A stretch of 61,744 nt of DNA from Mesorhizobium sp. B2-4-3. Lineage in GTDB: Bacteria; Pseudomonadota; Alphaproteobacteria; Rhizobiales; Rhizobiaceae. Below the pieces are notes generated by a model that was given only the letters and a program-made list of their open reading frames with translations, did not search any database and was not told the origin of the DNA. Numbering within the stretch: the stretch's first letter is position 1; each line of letters starts with the position of its first letter. Positions 16,094 to 25,151 of this stretch are shown here, in pieces. Made by a program: the position numbers and the translations under genes. Location of the stretch: the NCBI RefSeq assembly GCF_006442815.1, contig NZ_VFVL01000035.1:1-61744 (forward strand), written 5' to 3'.

Positions 16094-18070
16094 CTACCGC
16101 CCCACCTTCGAAATCACCCTTTTCTCCACCTCCGGCTCCAGCGATTCCGCGAAGGGCGTCGCCATATGGTGCTGGTCGCGGAAGGCGAGCTTGCCGTCGA
16201 TGAAGACGTGGCAAATGGTGGCGCTGCAGAAGCGGTCGGTGAGATCGACGTAAGCGGCGTTGGGAATGCTGTCGACGATGTCGCGCTCCACCGCCGCCAT
16301 GGCGTCGTTGGCGGCGTAGGCGCGCGTCTGGTCGCAGCGCGAGGGCGTCTCGTCCCGCCACAGCGCCCGCGCCACGCAGGTGTCGACATTCGCGTTGTTG
16401 AACGGCACGTCGCGGATGAAGGCGACCTTGAGGCCGGCCTTGCTCATGCTGGTGAGGGTGGAACGCAGGCCGGCCCGCCAATCGGCGTCCTGGCTCCGCG
16501 TGTCGCCGCTGCGGCCGGCCATCTTGCGGCCGCTGGTCAGCGCCAGCTCCGAGATGACCACCAGCGCCGGTCTCGCCTCGATGATCTCGGCGATCGCCTG
16601 CTCGCGCCAGCGGTCGCACTCGCTGTAGGGACGCTTGAGCTCGGACGACCAGACGCTGATGCGCGAGGCGCGGCAGGAATTCTTCAGCCAGGTCACCACC
16701 CGGTAGCCGTTCTTCCGGCCGGCCTCGATCAGTGGCGTCGACCAATGGTCGGCATGGGAGTCGCCGAAGAGGGCGATGAGGCGCTGGCCATCGCCGAACA
16801 CGCAAGGCTTCGGCGTCACGCTCTGGTAATCCTGCACGCAGCCGGCTTTGGCCCGGGCCGTCGACGGTTCGGCGGCGCTAGCGGCGATGATGCGCTGTTC
16901 CGGATCGATGTCGTGCACGGCAAGCCTGGCATTGCCGTAGGCGGCTGCGACGCCGGTGCCGGTCAGGAGGAGGGCCGGCACCAGCGCCCGCGCCGCACTG
17001 GCCATCAGCCAGCCGTTGCGACGGATCGGGTTCTCGATGAGATGGTAGCTGAGGATGGATAGCGCCAGCGTCACCGCAAGGCAGTAGAGCCGCTCGGCCG
17101 GCGTCAGCTCCGGCGCCAGCATGCCGGCATAGACGATGACCGGCCAATGCCACAGATAGAGCGAATAGGAGAGCTTGCCGATCCATTGTAAGGGCGGCAG
17201 CGCCAGGGTGGCATTCACGCCGCCCCTGGCGCCGGCCGCTCCCGCCTTGAGCAGAAGGACCGTGCCGGCAACCGGCAGAAGCGCCAGAAAGCCGGGGAAG
17301 GGAGCGTCCTCGCTGAAGGTGAGATATGCGGCCCCGATCATCGTCAGGCCGGTCAGGCTTAACGCCCGCCCCAGCAGCGGGCGCTCCTGCAACAGCCGTG
17401 CCGGCGCCATCGATACGAGGCCGCCGGCAGCAAATTCCCATGCGCGCAGCGGCGAAAAATAGAAGGCCCAGGGCTGCGACACGCTCGTCAGCCAGGCACA
17501 GGCGATGAAGGAGACGAGGCCGACGGCGCCGATCGTAATCATGATGGCGCGCTTGCCGGGCTTCACCCAGGCGGCCAGCAGCAAAAGCGCCGGCCAGGCG
17601 AGATAGAATTGCTCCTCGACCGACAGCGACCAGTAATGGATGAACGGGTTGCTCGTGGCGTCATTGGCGAAATAGTCGAACGACCAGCGGATCAGCCACA
17701 GATTGATCATATAGGCCGAGGCGAACATCGCGCCCTTGGAATAAAGCGCCTGCTCCTCCGGCGACAGGATGAGCGCGCCGGCGGCAAGCGTCGCGGCGAT
17801 GACGAAAAGTGCCGCAGGCAGCAGGCGCCGCGCGCGCCGGGCGTAGAAGCGCAAAAGGTCGAGCCGGCCGGTCTGGGAGATCTCGGCGACAATATGGCGG
17901 GTGATCAGATAGCCCGAGATGACGAAGAAGATGTCGACCCCGGCAAAGCCGCCGGGCAGCGCGGTGAGGCCGAAATGGAAGGCGACCACGCCCGCCACAG
18001 CCACCGCCCGCAAGCCTTCGATGTCGGGCCGGAAATCCTGCGCAGGTGTTGACACGAATACGAACCTCAC
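16094..18070 (-). CDS. membrane acyltransferase with C-terminal SGNH domain (OafA type)
   Basis: 658 residues. The first 370 form an acyltransferase-3 domain of about ten helices: FRPDIEGLRAVAV at the start, GGFAGVDIFFVISGYLIT, the RRARRLLPA basic loop and the HYWSLSVEEQFYLAWP motif. A periplasmic SGNH hydrolase-like domain follows, with FGDSHADHW (catalytic Ser and oxyanion Asp/Ser) and a C-terminal DQHH. Such fusions O-acetylate lipopolysaccharide, capsule or peptidoglycan sugars at the inner membrane. Single gene. The R1 copy lies just downstream of its stop. Confidence 0.9.
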   Translation of the reverse strand: MRFVFVSTPAQDFRPDIEGLRAVAVAGVVAFHFGLTALPGGFAGVDIFFVISGYLITRHIVAEISQTGRLDLLRFYARRARRLLPAALFVIAATLAAGALILSPEEQALYSKGAMFASAYMINLWLIRWSFDYFANDATSNPFIHYWSLSVEEQFYLAWPALLLLAAWVKPGKRAIMITIGAVGLVSFIACAWLTSVSQPWAFYFSPLRAWEFAAGGLVSMAPARLLQERPLLGRALSLTGLTMIGAAYLTFSEDAPFPGFLALLPVAGTVLLLKAGAAGARGGVNATLALPPLQWIGKLSYSLYLWHWPVIVYAGMLAPELTPAERLYCLAVTLALSILSYHLIENPIRRNGWLMASAARALVPALLLTGTGVAAAYGNARLAVHDIDPEQRIIAASAAEPSTARAKAGCVQDYQSVTPKPCVFGDGQRLIALFGDSHADHWSTPLIEAGRKNGYRVVTWLKNSCRASRISVWSSELKRPYSECDRWREQAIAEIIEARPALVVISELALTSGRKMAGRSGDTRSQDADWRAGLRSTLTSMSKAGLKVAFIRDVPFNNANVDTCVARALWRDETPSRCDQTRAYAANDAMAAVERDIVDSIPNAAYVDLTDRFCSATICHVFIDGKLAFRDQHHMATPFAESLEPEVEKRVISKVGR

Positions 18071-18187
18071 GATGCTCGTTCGTATCCCGCCTGCCGCAAA
18101 GCCTCGGCCTTATGCGCCGATATCGCAATGCAACAAATCTAACGCGGTGCAACATAAGGGGAGGCGGCGCTCCCGATCTCTCCGCCG

Positions 18188-18409
18188 TCACGCCTTCTTC
18201 AGGAACTCTGTCTTCAGCACGAGGCCCTTGACCTGCTTGGTGTTGCATTCGATCTCGCCGGGATTGCCGTTGAGCCGGATGTTCTTCACCAGCGTGCCGC
18301 GCTTGATCGTTTCCGACGTGCCCTTGACCTTGAGGTCCTTGATGAGGGTCACGGAGTCGCCGTCTTTCAGCGGCGTGCCGTTGCTGTCTTTCACGATAGG
18401 GTCCGTCAT
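18188..18409 (-). CDS. PhnA-like (YjdM C-terminal) small protein
   Basis: 73 residues, corresponding to the C-terminal domain of PhnA/YjdM. Typical pieces are VKDSNGTPLKDGDSVTLIKD, then LKVKGTSETIKRGTLVKNIR and a final KTEFLKK. The N-terminal zinc ribbon of longer members is missing. Despite the family name, a role in phosphonate use has not been shown for this form. Its start lies just upstream of, and in the same direction as, the RidA-like gene stop, with an 86-bp gap. Confidence 0.85.
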   Translation of the reverse strand: MTDPIVKDSNGTPLKDGDSVTLIKDLKVKGTSETIKRGTLVKNIRLNGNPGEIECNTKQVKGLVLKTEFLKKA

Positions 18410-18495
18410 GGCGGGTCTTTCATTGGTTGGATGGCCTTGGCCCGCCTATCGCGCCGACCACGGCTTGGTCAAGCTGCGCTGGAACCAAGCGAGGC

Positions 18496-18981
18496 TCATC
18501 CCCCAATCATCACTTCGGCCTCGATCTCGACCGGGAAATTCAGGGGCAGGGCGGCGACGCCGATTGCGGTGCGGGCGTGACGGCCGATCTCAGGGCCGAA
18601 GACCTCGAGGATGAGCTCCGAAAAGCCGTTCATCACCGCCGGCGTCTCGGTGAAGCGCAATGCCGAATTGACCATGCCGTGCACGCGGCACCAGCCGGTG
18701 ATCCGGTCGAGGCTGCCGAGCTGGCGTTTCAGGCTGGCGAGCATCGACAGCCCGACCTTGCGGGCCGATGCCCGCGCCTCGTCCAGCGACACGCTCTCGC
18801 CGACCGCGCCGAACGGGCCGGCCAGCGAGCCGTCCGGCTCCTGCGGCCCGTGGCCGGAGATATAGGCGCGGTCGCCGCGCACATTCACCCAGGGAAAGGG
18901 CAGCACCATGCCCGGCGGCAGTTTCAGCGGCGGCGGCAGCACGATGCCGAGCGCGGCAAGCTTTTCGTCGGCACCCGGCAT
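18496..18981 (-). CDS. RidA/YjgF family protein
   Basis: 161 residues, one chorismate-mutase-like RidA fold. Typical pieces are VNVRGDRAYISGHGPQEPDG, LDEARASARKVGLSMLASLK and GRHARTAIGVAALPLNFPVE. The last contains the conserved Arg (HARTA) that holds the substrate carboxylate in imine deaminases, so enamine/imine hydrolysis is possible. The ATG at 18981 is chosen because AGGGAAGG lies about 7 nt upstream; an earlier ATG at 19011 has no ribosome site. Confidence 0.85.
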   Translation of the reverse strand: MPGADEKLAALGIVLPPPLKLPPGMVLPFPWVNVRGDRAYISGHGPQEPDGSLAGPFGAVGESVSLDEARASARKVGLSMLASLKRQLGSLDRITGWCRVHGMVNSALRFTETPAVMNGFSELILEVFGPEIGRHARTAIGVAALPLNFPVEIEAEVMIGG

Positions 18982-19360
18982 GGCACGGCCTTCCCTCTTG
19001 TACAGCGCCATCGCGGCGCCGTGGCCGAGCTTTCCGGTTCGCTGGCCATTCGTCAAGAACGGCTTGGATGTGAAAACGACTTGGATGTGAAGAAGAATAA
19101 CCCGGCATGGCGCTGGCCGAGCGCTTCGCCCGCGCGGACCGCAGCCCTTGCGGCCCGCGCGGGGGCAGGCGCCGCCCCGCCGGCGGCGCTGAGCCTCCCA
19201 GCCCTCAGGCTGGCCGGGTGGCTGTTGGCCGGGCCATCCGGCCGTTGCTTTTTCCTCGCCGATCCCGGATCGTGAACCGGCTATGGGTCCGCCGGAATGG
19301 CTACCTTTTGTCTTACGCGGTTGCGGACCAAAACCGCCGCGCACGGTTCCCGGAATTGCT
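18982..19360. other. GC-rich intergenic stretch with several strong hairpins
   Basis: No gene is supported. The part 19129-19163 forms a 14-pair hairpin (CCCGCGCGG with CCGCGCGGG, CCGCA with TGCGG, loop GCCCT). It is followed closely by GCGCCGCC/GGCGGCGC, CAGCC/GGCTG and a GGCCGG-rich palindrome up to about 19245. The cluster could be a terminator array, a structured RNA or repeat debris. No U-tract follows. Confidence 0.45.
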
Positions 19361-19579
19361 CTAGAAGTGAAGGTCCAGAGGCTGCGGATAGGCTTGGCCC
19401 GGTTCGACGTCCTTCGACGTCAGACCCGAAGGCACGATGCCGCCGGTAGCCGTCTGATCGAGCAGCGGCCGGCTCTTCTCGGTGCCGGTCTTTGCCTCGG
19501 TCGGCGGGACTTTCGTTTTGGCTTCGGCGGTTTGCGACAGCGCAACCGCCATAACAAGCGCGGCTAGAAGGATTTTCAT
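19361..19579 (-). CDS. small secreted hypothetical protein
   Basis: 72 residues. A Sec signal (MKILLAALVMAVALSQTAEA) is followed by a short hydrophilic mature part of about 52 residues, rich in Lys, Thr and Pro, ending QPLDLHF. No family was recognised. A GGGGAGCTG ribosome site precedes the start. Confidence 0.6.
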   Translation of the reverse strand: MKILLAALVMAVALSQTAEAKTKVPPTEAKTGTEKSRPLLDQTATGGIVPSGLTSKDVEPGQAYPQPLDLHF

Positions 19580-19793
19580 GACAGCTCCCCTGAATTCACC
19601 CCGAAGCGACCCTAGCGCTGCTTGTCTCGCCGCGAAGGTCACATGCGCGGAACATGGTGGAATTCTTTGGAATTCCAGGAATATTAGCAGATGGAAAATA
19701 GTTGAAGCCAGGGATGGAGATTGTTTGCCGGCATGCTAGCCAGGATCGTCGGAGAAGCCCGGCGATTCCCGCCGGAACTTCGAAATACCTGAT

Positions 19794-19897
19794 GCATGTC
19801 GCCCAGAAGTGCGCAGCGGTTCTGGGACAACGACATGCAGCAAAACAAAGTCTTAAAGCGCGTCGCCTGAATCCGGTTCGGCGCGACGCGCTTTAGG
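19794..19897. repeat. RIME-like mosaic palindromic repeat
   Basis: The block holds GCATGTCG...CGACATGC (inverted) and AAAGCGCGTCGC...GCGACGCGCTTT, a long palindrome. Its modules recur at 21637-21741. Composition and modular layout resemble the rhizobial intergenic mosaic elements (RIME); the name is by recollection of that family. Confidence 0.6.
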
Positions 19898-19924
19898 CGG
19901 CGAAGAACATCGAGGACCTTTTGC

Positions 19925-20857
19925 ATGGCGCAGCAAATCGCGCAAAAACTAAGGTTGACCTCGGCCGTGCTGGGAACGGTGACCCGCAAGGACCTGGCGG
20001 CGGCGTTCCGCGCCGTCAACCCGAACACCGCGTTCGATCTCGGCCGCGCCGACAAATGGCTGCAGGGCCGCGCGCGGCCGCGACAGATGAGCGTCTATGA
20101 CGACTGGGCGAGGCTGCTCGAACTGGAGCAGTCCGGCGCCTGGATCGCCGAGAGCGATCTGCGGGCTTTCACCGCCGCCATCGCAGCCCGCCACGGCGTC
20201 GACAGCGCCGAGCTGGAGCGACGCGCCGGCATGCAGTTCGATGCCTCCTCGCATGACGAGCGCGGAGCCGGCTCCGGGCTTGCCGGAACCTATGCATGCT
20301 ATTCGCGCGCCTGGTCGCCCTATTATCGCGGCCAGCTCATCAAGGGCCGCCTGTCGATCGAGGCCGGGCCAGGCGTGCATGGGCTGACGGCTACCTATGG
20401 CGAGACGCTGCCGACGGGGCACTTGCAGCTCGTCGGCCCGGTGATGCCGGCAAAGCGCGGTGTCTATCTGCATCTCAAGGATGTCGGCGGCGACACGCAG
20501 TTCTTCCTGTGCCTGTTCCCGCAGACACAGCCGGTCAGCGTGCTCGGCGGCTATATGTGCGGCTCGGCCGTCATTGGTCCCGAAGCGCAACCCTCGCTGA
20601 CCCGGATCCTGCTGGTGCGGCTGCGCGATGCGGCAACCGGTGCCGGGACATGGGGCGGGTACCTGCCGGCCGGTAGTTCGATTGCCGCCGACCTGGTAAG
20701 CCTCGGCATCGGCCTGGAACATCCGGAAGCGGTCGACCGCCAGCTCGATCGATTTCTCGACGCCTATAGCGACGACGGCGCTATCCAGATTCCGCCGGGA
20801 GAGTTCCGCGCCATCCTCGACGTGTTCGACCGCCATTGGCTGCAGCACGCGGGTTAA
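19925..20857 (+). CDS. hypothetical protein with N-terminal HTH-like segment
   Basis: 310 residues. No family was recognised with certainty. The first 70 residues (RKDLAAAFRAVNPNTAFDLG, then ADKWLQGRARPRQMSVYDDW) read like a transcription-factor-type helical domain with a basic WLQGRARPR stretch. The rest alternates beta strands and short helices, for example TYACYSRAWSPYYRGQLIKG, and could be a ligand-sensing domain. A RIME-like repeat lies directly upstream, and the gene has no close partner. A one-component regulator is a guess. Confidence 0.7.
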   Translation: MAQQIAQKLRLTSAVLGTVTRKDLAAAFRAVNPNTAFDLGRADKWLQGRARPRQMSVYDDWARLLELEQSGAWIAESDLRAFTAAIAARHGVDSAELERRAGMQFDASSHDERGAGSGLAGTYACYSRAWSPYYRGQLIKGRLSIEAGPGVHGLTATYGETLPTGHLQLVGPVMPAKRGVYLHLKDVGGDTQFFLCLFPQTQPVSVLGGYMCGSAVIGPEAQPSLTRILLVRLRDAATGAGTWGGYLPAGSSIAADLVSLGIGLEHPEAVDRQLDRFLDAYSDDGAIQIPPGEFRAILDVFDRHWLQHAG

Positions 20858-21512
20858 CCCCATCATCGCAAACCGACGCTTGCTAGACGTGACAGGCTTT
20901 CGGCGGTGACTGCCGCCGCACCATCCTCCGGCTTCACGTTTTGAGTTTCTCAGGAACGCGCCGCCGGCTTTGATCGGTTTTAAAGCAAGCACTTTTTAAA
21001 GCTGAAAGCGGACCGGCCAGGAGCGGGCGGCGCACTTCGAAGGTGCCCGCCCGTCCGGCGCCGCCGCCAAGCTGCTGAAACCCCGTCCGTCCCCAACAGC
21101 AACGGTCATGGCGTGACCAGTGGTTGCGGAGTGCCATTGGCGCGGTGCCCTGTCAACGCCACCGGCGAGCGGCCCGGAAGCGCCTTCTTAGCCGATTTTT
21201 CGGACCCGAAGCACGCATCGCAGCCATGCCGGGGGCATGGTGAAAAGCGACGAAATGGCGGAATTCCGGGCTTTTCCGATGTCCACCAGGCAGCGCCGCA
21301 CATATATGCCTATCCGCTTGAATAGGCTGATTTTTCGCCGGCCGGCATGTCGCTTCGACCCCGACTTTTTTTGGGTGCAATTCGGCAGCGCAGCATTGGC
21401 GCCCGGCGACGACGGGTTCCGCCTTGAAAACGGCATCGGACCCGTTTGTGTGCCGTTTCATGATCCGCTCACGAAAGACGTGATACAATGTCGATGAATG
21501 GGGGAAGTTGCG
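20858..21512. other. 655-bp intergenic region without a supported gene
   Basis: Open frames occur on both strands, but none has a family motif, a ribosome site or a protein-like composition. GC content is high up to about 21190 and lower after it. No tRNA or known RNA fold was recognised. Confidence 0.5.
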
Positions 21513-21635
21513 ATGGCCAATCGGTTGTTCGAGGTTCTTGCCAGACGGCGGTCTTGGCTGGATCGGGTCGCATTGGGGCTGCTTGTCTTCCTGGCGACCC
21601 TGGTCGCCGCGCTGATGGGCGGCGCCAGCACCTAA
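21513..21635 (+). CDS. 40-residue single-span membrane protein
   Basis: A very short frame, MANRLFEVLARRRSWLDRVA, followed by LGLLVFLATLVAALMGGAST. It has a basic N-terminus and one membrane helix. The ribosome site GGGGGAAG ends about 5 nt before the ATG, and a longer in-frame start at 21498 lacks one. It stands alone, and its stop codon abuts the RIME-like repeat. No family is known to me. The site plus the clear helix argue that it is real. Confidence 0.45.
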   Translation: MANRLFEVLARRRSWLDRVALGLLVFLATLVAALMGGAST

Positions 21636-21636
21636 A

Positions 21637-21741
21637 GCATGTCTCCCGAAAGTGGGAACCGGTTTCGGGGTAAAGACATGCGTAAAATCAAAAACCTAAA
21701 GCGCATGGAGCGAATCTGAAAGATCGCGCCGCGCTTTAAGT
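21637..21741. repeat. RIME-like mosaic repeat
   Basis: AGCATGTCTCCCGAAAGTGG, GAACCGGTTTCGGGGTAAAG and AAGACATGCGTAAAATCAAA are followed by AAAGCGCATGGAGCGAATC and GCGCCGCGCTTTAA. This is a second, different copy of the palindrome type seen at 19794. A further fragment (TTCCGTGAAACGCATAAAAG, then AATTCCGGGAAAAGTGCG) lies at about 21833-21885. Confidence 0.65.
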
Positions 21742-21897
21742 GCGATGCCATGAAAAGTGTGGCGGGTGGGCTCGGCGACTTCGCCGTAGCCTTCCGTCCG
21801 GAGCGTAACGACAAAGAGATAGGGCGTTTAACCGTTTCCGTGAAACGCATAAAAGCAATTCCGGGAAAAGTGCGAAGCGTTCAAAGCCTCGGATCGC

Positions 21898-22125
21898 CTA
21901 TGTCCTCTGTCCAATTGCCTTGAATTCGAAGATCATCGGCCTGAGCCTGACCGGCCTCGGCCGCTCGGTGAGGTCGACGACGCGGACCCACCTGTCGGCG
22001 CCGGCACGCAACGTGACTTTCCGGCCAAGCGCCTTCTCAGCCGCCTCGAAAGGCGTCTTGGCTTCTGCCGAATGCACCGCGACGACGGCTTCGCCGTCTA
22101 TTTCCTCGACTCGATAGGTTTTCAT
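21898..22125 (-). CDS. conserved small hypothetical protein
   Basis: 75 residues. The first half (MKTYRVEEIDGEAVVAVHSA, then EAKTPFEAAEKALGR) has the beta-strand and helix pattern of small proteins common in Rhizobiales. The second half (WVRVVDLTERPRPVRLRPMI) is beta-rich. No function is known. The upstream gap to 22239 is AT-rich and probably holds the promoter. Confidence 0.6.
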   Translation of the reverse strand: MKTYRVEEIDGEAVVAVHSAEAKTPFEAAEKALGRKVTLRAGADRWVRVVDLTERPRPVRLRPMIFEFKAIGQRT

Positions 22126-22238
22126 GCGGGGCGCCCGCCGTTCCGCTCGCCCATATATATTATATTAGAAATTACGAATAAAAGCCAGATCAGATGTAGT
22201 GACAAGAAAAGCCGGCCGAAGTTTCAGTCCTGCACAAT

Positions 22239-22511
22239 TTAGTCCTGTATCGTGGAGGGCATGCCGTAGCCGCGCAGGCCGGTTCCGTTGCAGGCCTGGC
22301 AGGAAACCCGTTGTCCATGGCAATTGTCGCGCAACGCGCCCGAGGGGCAGCATGCGCCGTTCGACGCCACCTGTTTCTCGCACTCGAACACCTTGCCGGC
22401 ACCCAGGCACCGGGGGCAGGCGAACTTCCTGAATTCGCTCAAGCGAGCCTCCGGCTGTTTCACAGGCGCCCGGCAACGCGCTGATTGCGCTGCGGGTTCC
22501 ATGACAGACAC
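22239..22511 (-). CDS. small protein with DnaJ-like CxxCxGxG zinc finger
   Basis: 90 residues. Two zinc-binding half-motifs, CPRCLGAGKVFEC and CQACNGTGLRGYG, are separated by a loop holding four more Cys/His residues (CCPSG...NCHG). This resembles the cysteine-rich domain of DnaJ or the small RSP-like proteins that bind unfolded chains. No J-domain is present. The role is unknown; redox chaperone or assembly factor are options. Confidence 0.6.
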   Translation of the reverse strand: MSVMEPAAQSARCRAPVKQPEARLSEFRKFACPRCLGAGKVFECEKQVASNGACCPSGALRDNCHGQRVSCQACNGTGLRGYGMPSTIQD

Positions 22512-22600
22512 GGTTTGTCCTGCGTGCGATAGTATAAATTAGTTATGACTAATATTATAGGGACCTGTAACGCGCGGTTGGTTTCCGTGGGGCCGGCTTA

Positions 22601-23530
22601 TCAGGGCAAAGGTTCCTCGTCCTGGTGAAAGGAGGGAGAGGAAAGGCGGCATACCTCTTTCACCAGCCCGCGCAACCAGCGATGCGCCGGATCGGCATCG
22701 AGCCTCGGGTGCCACAAGAGCGAGATCGTCAGCGCCGCGAGCTTCACCGGCAGCGTGAAGGTGAACAGGCCCTCGCGCAGGGTGCCGGTATAGCGCTCCG
22801 GCACGGTGGCGATGAGGTCGGAGCCGCGTGCCAGCGCCAGCGCCTCGGCGAAGCCGCCGACCACGGTCGTGACTTTCCGCGTCAGCCCGGCGCGTTCCAA
22901 GGCGTCGTCCACCGGGCCGCGGTCGAGGCCGCGGCGCGAGATCAATATGTGCCGGCCGGCGGCGAAGCGGGCGGCGGTGATGCGGCCTTCGCTCAAAGGA
23001 TGGCCGGCGCGCGCGACGCCGACGAAGCGGTCGCGGAACAGCGCCTGCGTGCGTATCTCGGGTCCGGTCGAGCCGCCGACCACGCCGGTCTCCAGATCGA
23101 CCGTGCCCCCGCGCATCGGGCCGCTGTCCTTGTCGGGCTTGGGCACGAAGCGCAGTTGCACGCCCGGCGCCTCCTCAGCCACGCGGGCGAGCAGCGCCGG
23201 ACCGAAATTCTCGACGAAACCGTCGCTGTTGCGGAGCGTGAAGCTGCGGTCGAGCCGCGCAAGGTCGAGCCGTTGGGCCGGCCGCAGCACCGCTTCGGCC
23301 TCCGTCACCAGCCGGCCGACCTCGGCGCCCAGCTCGATGGCGCGCGGCGTCGGCACCAGGCCGCGTCCGGCGCGCACCAGAAGCGGGTCGCCGGTTGTCT
23401 CGCGCAGCCTCGCCAGCGCCCGGCTCATCGCCGAGGGGCTGAGCCTCAGGCGCCGCGCGGCCTTTGCGACGCTGCCTTCGGCAAGCAGCACATCGAGCGT
23501 GACGAGCAGGTTGAGATCGGGTCGCGACAT
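22601..23530 (-). CDS. LysR-family transcriptional regulator
   Basis: 309 residues. The winged HTH is at residues 4-62: DLNLLVTLDVLLAEGSVAKA, then ARRLRLSPSAMSRALARLRE. A LysR substrate-binding domain follows, starting near 90. It resembles the NodD/PcpR-like branch that begins DLNLL. The gene is divergent from the MFS efflux gene across 133 bp, the usual place for LysR targets, so it probably controls that pump. The ATG at 23530 starts the HTH; the longer frame lacks domain support. Confidence 0.9.
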   Translation of the reverse strand: MSRPDLNLLVTLDVLLAEGSVAKAARRLRLSPSAMSRALARLRETTGDPLLVRAGRGLVPTPRAIELGAEVGRLVTEAEAVLRPAQRLDLARLDRSFTLRNSDGFVENFGPALLARVAEEAPGVQLRFVPKPDKDSGPMRGGTVDLETGVVGGSTGPEIRTQALFRDRFVGVARAGHPLSEGRITAARFAAGRHILISRRGLDRGPVDDALERAGLTRKVTTVVGGFAEALALARGSDLIATVPERYTGTLREGLFTFTLPVKLAALTISLLWHPRLDADPAHRWLRGLVKEVCRLSSPSFHQDEEPLP

Positions 23531-23663
23531 GGTCCGACCATAGCATGGATCGGTCAAACAGGCATGGCGTTTGGTGCACTGTTCAGGTGCAAACGCTGCG
23601 TGTTCCGCCATATCGATCGCACGCATATCTTCCCGGGCAAGTTCAACCGACGGAGAAGAAATC

Positions 23664-25151
23664 ATGGCCGACATTGCCGAAACCCGCACCGCGCCTGGAA
23701 GCCATTCGACGGCGGGGGCGCTAGCCGGCCTGTCGCTTGCCATGCTCGTCTCCTCGCTCGCCACCAGCATCGCCAATGTCGCGCTGCCGACGCTGAGCGT
23801 GGCCTTCGCCGCGTCCTTTGCGGCGGTGCAATGGGTGGTGCTGGCCTATCTGCTCACCATCACGGCGCTGATCGTCAGCGTCGGGCGTCTCGGCGATCTC
23901 GTCGGCCGCCGGCCGCTGCTGATTGTTGGTCTGGCGCTGTTCAGCGCCGCCTCGTCTGCCGCCGCGCTCGCGCCGTCGCTGGCCTTTCTGATCGGCGCCC
24001 GCGCCGTGCAGGGCCTGGGCGCGGCGGTGATGATGGCGCTGACGATGGCCTTCGTCGGAGAGACGGTGCCGAAGGAACGCACCGGCAGCGCCATGGGTCT
24101 GCTCGGCACCATGTCGGCGATCGGCACGGCACTGGGGCCTTCGCTTGGCGGCGTGCTGATTGCCGCCCTCGGCTGGCGCTCGATCTTCCTCGTCAACGCC
24201 GCGCTCGGCGCCGTCGCGCTGCTCGCCGCCTGGCGCTTCCTTCCAGCGGCGATACCCGCCGGCGAAGCGGCAGGTATCGTCCGCCGAGCGATGCCCGCCG
24301 GCGAAGCGGCAGGTATCGTCCGCCGAGCGACAGGTGTTCGTGGCGAGGCGAGGCGGCGCTTCGACACGGTTGGCACGCTGCTGCTTGCCGCCACGCTTGC
24401 CGCCTATGCGTTATCCATGACCACGGGGCACGGCCATTTCGGCAGCCTGAACATCGCGCTGCTCGGCGCGGCCGCGGCTGGCGCGGTGCTGTTCGTTATC
24501 GTTGAGGCCAAGGTGGCGTCACCCCTGGTCAAGCCCGCGCTGTTGCGCGACCCGGTGCTGGCGCCGAGCCTCGCCATGAACGCGCTGGTTTCGACGGTGA
24601 TGATGGCGACGCTAGTCGTCGGCCCGTTCTTCCTGTCGCGCGGGCTGGGCCTCGGCGACGCGGCAACCGGGGCCGTGCTGTCGATCGGGCCGATCGTCTC
24701 GGCACTATGCGGTGTCATTGCCGGGCGCGCCGTCGACCGCCTCGGCGCGGCGGCGATGGTCACCGCCGGGCTGATGCTGATGGTTGCTGGTTGCGTCGCG
24801 CTCGCCGCGCTGCCAGGCCTCTTCGGTGTCGCCGGCTACGCGGCGGCCATCATCCTGCTCACGCCCGGCTACCAGCTCTTCCAGGCGGCCAACAACACCG
24901 CCGTCATGGCCGATGTCGACAGGAACGAGCGCGGCGTGGTGTCGGGCATGCTCAGCCTGTCGCGCAATCTCGGCCTCGTCACCGGCACGGCGGTGATGGG
25001 CGCGGTGTTCGCCTTCGCCGTGGGGACGGGGAACATCGCGACGGCGCCGCCTGAGGCGGTTGCCGGCGGAATGCGGTTCACTTTCACCGCGGCGTCGGTG
25101 CTGGTGGTGGTCGCAGCGGTGATTGCGGTGGCTGGACGAAGGAGCGAATGA
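23664..25151 (+). CDS. MFS multidrug efflux transporter (DHA2/EmrB type) with an inserted repeat
   Basis: 495 residues, 14 predicted helices. Motif A is GRLGDLVGRRP near residue 73 and motif C-like GTALGPSLGG near 155. Members export drugs by proton antiport. The loop after helix 6 contains a 13-residue unit (MPAGEAAGIVRR with A) repeated twice. Its DNA is palindromic (CGATACC..GGTATCG), so a REP-like repeat has entered the gene in frame. An SD of GGAGAAG precedes the ATG. Divergent from, and probably controlled by, the LysR gene. Confidence 0.88.
   Translation: MADIAETRTAPGSHSTAGALAGLSLAMLVSSLATSIANVALPTLSVAFAASFAAVQWVVLAYLLTITALIVSVGRLGDLVGRRPLLIVGLALFSAASSAAALAPSLAFLIGARAVQGLGAAVMMALTMAFVGETVPKERTGSAMGLLGTMSAIGTALGPSLGGVLIAALGWRSIFLVNAALGAVALLAAWRFLPAAIPAGEAAGIVRRAMPAGEAAGIVRRATGVRGEARRRFDTVGTLLLAATLAAYALSMTTGHGHFGSLNIALLGAAAAGAVLFVIVEAKVASPLVKPALLRDPVLAPSLAMNALVSTVMMATLVVGPFFLSRGLGLGDAATGAVLSIGPIVSALCGVIAGRAVDRLGAAAMVTAGLMLMVAGCVALAALPGLFGVAGYAAAIILLTPGYQLFQAANNTAVMADVDRNERGVVSGMLSLSRNLGLVTGTAVMGAVFAFAVGTGNIATAPPEAVAGGMRFTFTAASVLVVVAAVIAVAGRRSE
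24249..24330 (+). repeat. 39-bp palindromic tandem repeat inside the MFS gene
   Basis: Two 39-bp copies begin GCGATACCCGCCGGC and GCGATGCCCGCCGGC. Within each, CGATACC..GCCG pairs with CGGC..GGTATCG around GCGAA. Copy 2 has one change in the outer stem. Confidence 0.7.

Noticed and set aside
21237..21497. 86-residue frame in the 655-bp gap
   Set aside because: No SD, no motif, composition not protein-like.
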